Shown piece by piece: positions 5,645 through 7,693 of a DNA stretch of 7,693 bases. Below the pieces are notes generated by a model, which saw only the letters and a list, made by a program, of their open reading frames with translations, did no database searches and was not told the DNA's origin. Within the stretch, counting starts at the first letter, position 1. Every line of letters begins with the position of its first letter. The position numbers and the translations under genes are program-made. The DNA is from Paracoccaceae bacterium (lineage in GTDB: Bacteria; Pseudomonadota; Alphaproteobacteria; Rhodobacterales; Rhodobacteraceae), in assembly GCA_009920225.1 (NCBI GenBank), contig RGAJ01000073.1, positions 1 to 7,693 of the forward strand, written 5' to 3'.

Positions 5645-6745
5645 CTAAGCGTCCAGAGCGCGGCAGTCATCGGCCAACCAACCGATTTCAATCTCTTGCC
5701 CTGGCTGCAAACGCACCTGATCGGGCGCGTTGCGTGATTTGATGATAAAATCATCGTTTCCTGCCACGCTCAGACGTGTGCGGAAAATGTCACCCATATA
5801 GATGAATTCTTTGACCGTCGCCTTGAGCAAATGCGCATCAGGGCTCAGGCGGTCTTTGTGGAATTCCACCCGCTCTGGGCGGATTGAAACGCGGGTACGT
5901 TGTCCGGGCTCGGACACGTTCACCGGTTTACAATCGATCAAATCGCCGCTGTCCAATTGAACCAACGCACGACCATTTTTGATTTCTTTGATGACACCTT
6001 CAAGCGTGTTGTTTTCCCCAATGAACTGGGCAACAAAGCTGTTTTCAGGTTCTTCATAAAGCTGATCCGGTGGCGCAAGCTGTTGGATGCGACCATCGTT
6101 AAACACCGCAACACGATCAGACATTGTCAACGCTTCGGTTTGGTCGTGGGTCACATACACCACGGTAATACCCAAACGGTGCGCCAGATCGGTGATTTCG
6201 AACTGCATCTTTTCGCGCAGCTGTTTGTCCAAAGCGCCAAGCGGTTCGTCCATCAAAACCAATTCGGGCTCAAACACCAAAGCACGGGCCAAAGCCACAC
6301 GCTGCTGCTGACCACCCGACAATTGCGCAGGACGACGGCCACCAAAGGCACCCATCTCTACCATCTCAAGCGCGCGCTTTACCTTTGCTTCACGATCTGA
6401 CTTGCCAATTTTGCGCACTTCCAAAGGGAAAGACAAATTTTCAGCAATCGTCATGTGTGGGAACAGCGCGTAGTTCTGGAACACCATACCAATCCCGCGT
6501 TTGTGGGGTGGGATGTTGTTAATGGACACGCCGTCCAACAAAATATCGCCATGTGTTGCGGTTTCAAAGCCTGCCAGCATCATCAAACAGGTGGTTTTAC
6601 CCGACCCTGATGGGCCTAACATGGTTAGGAATTCGCCTTTGGGCATTTCAAGGTTAAGGTCTTTTACGACAAGCGTTTCCCCATCGTAACTTTTTTGTAC
6701 GCGATCGAATTTGACGAACGCGTCCTTAGACGTATCTAGTGCCAA
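5645..6745 (-). CDS. PotA-like ATP-binding protein of a spermidine/putrescine-type ABC importer
   Basis: The 366-residue ATPase that powers the importer from the cytoplasmic face. All nucleotide-binding motifs are present: Walker A 'GPSGSGKTT' (44-52), Q-loop Gln90 in 'MVFQNYALFPHMT', signature 'LSGGQQQRV' (142-150), Walker B 'LVLMDEPLGALD' (162-173), and the switch His200 in 'YVTHDQTEALTMSD'. From about 245 a TOBE-type regulatory domain follows, with 'RVSIRPERVEF' near 285-295, as in PotA and PotG. Length matches the family (about 360-380). The start is TTG at 6745: GGGGAG lies 6 bases upstream, an in-frame TAA sits 15 bases upstream, and the next in-frame ATG (residue 34) would remove part of the fold. 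First gene of the importer, preceded by a 204-base gap and followed by two hairpins and the binding-protein gene. Confidence 0.95.
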   Translation of the reverse strand: MALDTSKDAFVKFDRVQKSYDGETLVVKDLNLEMPKGEFLTMLGPSGSGKTTCLMMLAGFETATHGDILLDGVSINNIPPHKRGIGMVFQNYALFPHMTIAENLSFPLEVRKIGKSDREAKVKRALEMVEMGAFGGRRPAQLSGGQQQRVALARALVFEPELVLMDEPLGALDKQLREKMQFEITDLAHRLGITVVYVTHDQTEALTMSDRVAVFNDGRIQQLAPPDQLYEEPENSFVAQFIGENNTLEGVIKEIKNGRALVQLDSGDLIDCKPVNVSEPGQRTRVSIRPERVEFHKDRLSPDAHLLKATVKEFIYMGDIFRTRLSVAGNDDFIIKSRNAPDQVRLQPGQEIEIGWLADDCRALDA

Positions 6746-6751
6746 AACTGG

Positions 6752-6757
6752 CTCCCC
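6752..6757 (-). promoter_or_regulatory. Ribosome binding site that fixes the TTG start of the ATPase gene
   Basis: GGGGAG on the minus strand, 6 bases before TTG (6745-6743). An in-frame TAA lies just upstream of it and no ATG or GTG start is available between, so this site decides for TTG initiation. Confidence 0.7.
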
Positions 6758-6839
6758 GTATTATTTATTGGTCTTTTGACGTTTATTCTAAACACATATG
6801 AAAACATCTCTGCAACCATATTACGTCGTTTTTATAAAA

Positions 6840-6880
6840 TTTTGCGTCAATCCGCCAAATAAAGGAAATTTGACGCAAAA
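6840..6880 (-). promoter_or_regulatory. Perfect 11-bp inverted repeat in the gap between the aminotransferase and importer genes
   Basis: TTTTGCGTCAA (6840-6850) and TTGACGCAAAA (6870-6880) are perfect reverse complements with a 19-base spacer. The spacing of arm centres (30 bases, nearly three helical turns) would suit a dimeric regulator binding two half-sites. Read as RNA on the minus strand it is a hairpin followed by TTTTATAAAAA, so it could instead terminate the aminotransferase transcript. It lies about 70 bases after that gene's stop and about 95 before the ATPase start. The rest of this 204-base gap is AT-rich and holds no gene that I can support. Confidence 0.55.
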
Positions 6881-6949
6881 CTTAGACTATTGCACAACAA
6901 ATAATCAAGAAACGAACCGACAAGGTTGCAATTTTCCCGCAAAAATCTG

Positions 6950-7693
6950 TTAGAAAACTTGACCAATTGCGTGTTTGGTCTTGGCCACGATTTCATCTGC
7001 CTCGGATTCGGTAAGGCAAAATGGCGGCGCGAATCCCAAGATATCGCCTTGCGGCATTGCACGACCAATCACCCCTTGCGCCAAGAGCGCCGCGGCAACA
7101 GACGGACCAACCTTTGCGTTTGGATCACAGAAGGTGCGGGTGTCACGATCCGCTACGAATTCGACGGCACACAACATACCTTCGCCGCGAATGTCACCGA
7201 CATTTGGGTGATCCCCAATCGCATCGCGCATGTGATCGTTCAGGTATTTACCAACGCGGCCCGCGTTTTCCATCAGCTTGAGGTCATCCAGGACCTTAAG
7301 GTTGGCAACCCCTGCCGCCGCGCCGATCGGATGCGCGGAATAGGTCCATCCATGCCCGATTGGACCATATTCGTCTGTGCCTTGTTCCAGAACCGCCCAC
7401 ATTTTTTTGCTGACGATAGATCCTGACAAGGGCGCATAGGCAGATGTCAAACCCTTGGCGATGGTGATCAGATCGGGCTTGAGCCCATAGTGTTCCGATC
7501 CGAACATTGTCCCCAATCGGCCGAAACCTGTGACAACTTCGTCGGCCACCAAGAGAATGTCATGCTTTTCCAAAATCGGTTGGATCGCATCCCAATATCC
7601 CACGGGCGGTGGAACGATACCGCCCGTTCCCAAAACGGGCTCACCGATGAATGCCGCAATCGTGTGCGCGCCTTCGCGTTCGATCAGCGCTTC
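6950..7693 (-). CDS. Class III PLP-dependent aminotransferase (omega-amino acid / polyamine type), 5' end outside the window
   Basis: The frame is open to the window edge and holds the last 247 residues of a protein that is normally about 450-465. Family marks in the fragment: 'FIGEPVLGTGGIVPPPVGYWD' (15-35), 'ILLVADEVVTGFGRLG' (46-61, Asp51 binds the pyridine nitrogen of PLP), 'DLITIAKGLTSAYAPLSG' (74-91, Lys80 forms the Schiff base), and 'YSAHPIGAAAGVANLKVL', ending in 'FCLTESEADEIVAKTKHAI'. Enzymes of this kind move an amino group from omega-amino acids, diamines or taurine-like compounds to pyruvate or 2-oxoglutarate in the cytoplasm. Its place upstream of a polyamine-type importer favours a putrescine/SpuC-like role, but beta-alanine or taurine transaminases share these motifs. 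The internal TTG at 7633 is not the start. Confidence 0.93.
   Translation of the reverse strand, partial: EALIEREGAHTIAAFIGEPVLGTGGIVPPPVGYWDAIQPILEKHDILLVADEVVTGFGRLGTMFGSEHYGLKPDLITIAKGLTSAYAPLSGSIVSKKMWAVLEQGTDEYGPIGHGWTYSAHPIGAAAGVANLKVLDDLKLMENAGRVGKYLNDHMRDAIGDHPNVGDIRGEGMLCAVEFVADRDTRTFCDPNAKVGPSVAAALLAQGVIGRAMPQGDILGFAPPFCLTESEADEIVAKTKHAIGQVF

Noticed and set aside
5900..6400. Plus-strand open frame across the ATPase gene
   Set aside because: It is the shadow of a highly conserved ABC ATPase and has no ribosome binding site or recognisable domain.
6785..6850. Possible sigma-70 promoter before the ATPase gene: TTGACG (6850-6845) with TAATAT (6823-6818), or TTGCAG (6815-6810) with TAGAAT (6790-6785)
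   Set aside because: Spacers are 21 and 19 bases, and the second -35 is poor. Neither is good enough to annotate.

Overview
The window looks like chromosomal DNA from an alphaproteobacterium, most likely a Rhodobacterales (Roseobacter-type) marine bacterium. The protein families suggest this, as does the order histone-deacetylase-like gene, xseB, ispA, which I recall as common in that group. Base composition over most of the window is moderate (one 60-base stretch near 900 is about 57% G+C by hand count). The first 240 bases are clearly poorer (about 39%). All intact genes lie on the minus strand, so the window reads right to left.

Right to centre (7693 down to 1858): the 3' two thirds of a class III PLP-dependent aminotransferase is followed by a 204-base gap with a perfect 11-bp inverted repeat. 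Then comes a complete ABC importer of the spermidine/putrescine (PotABCD/PotFGHI) class: ATPase (TTG start), periplasmic binding protein, a strong hairpin with a T-run, and two permeases. Both permeases are much longer than the classical PotB/PotC proteins. One has a periplasmic insert of about 140 residues after its first helix, the other an N-terminal membrane extension of about 120 residues. An omega-aminotransferase beside a polyamine-type importer suggests uptake and transamination of an amine, but the substrate cannot be read from the sequence.

Centre-left (1828 down to 663): a zinc-dependent deacetylase of the HDAC/acetylpolyamine amidohydrolase superfamily starts 29 bases after the last permease gene. 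It overlaps xseB by 4 bases, and xseB overlaps ispA by 1 base, so these form a tightly coupled unit.

Left end (1 to about 480): this part is scrambled. ispA runs normally for about 69 codons, then breaks off before its catalytic aspartate motifs. It passes directly, in another frame, into the last 59 codons of a YejE-type peptide-transport permease. At that permease's stop codon the sequence changes again, into a truncated DUF4174-type protein on the plus strand. At both joints a short stretch (about 16 and 11 bases) fits both flanking genes, the mark of a short-homology joint. It is either a real rearrangement or, quite possibly, an amplification or assembly chimera. This is the most notable thing in the window. 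I found no CRISPR array, insertion sequence, tRNA, rRNA or phage gene, and no clear sign of an undescribed multi-gene system.
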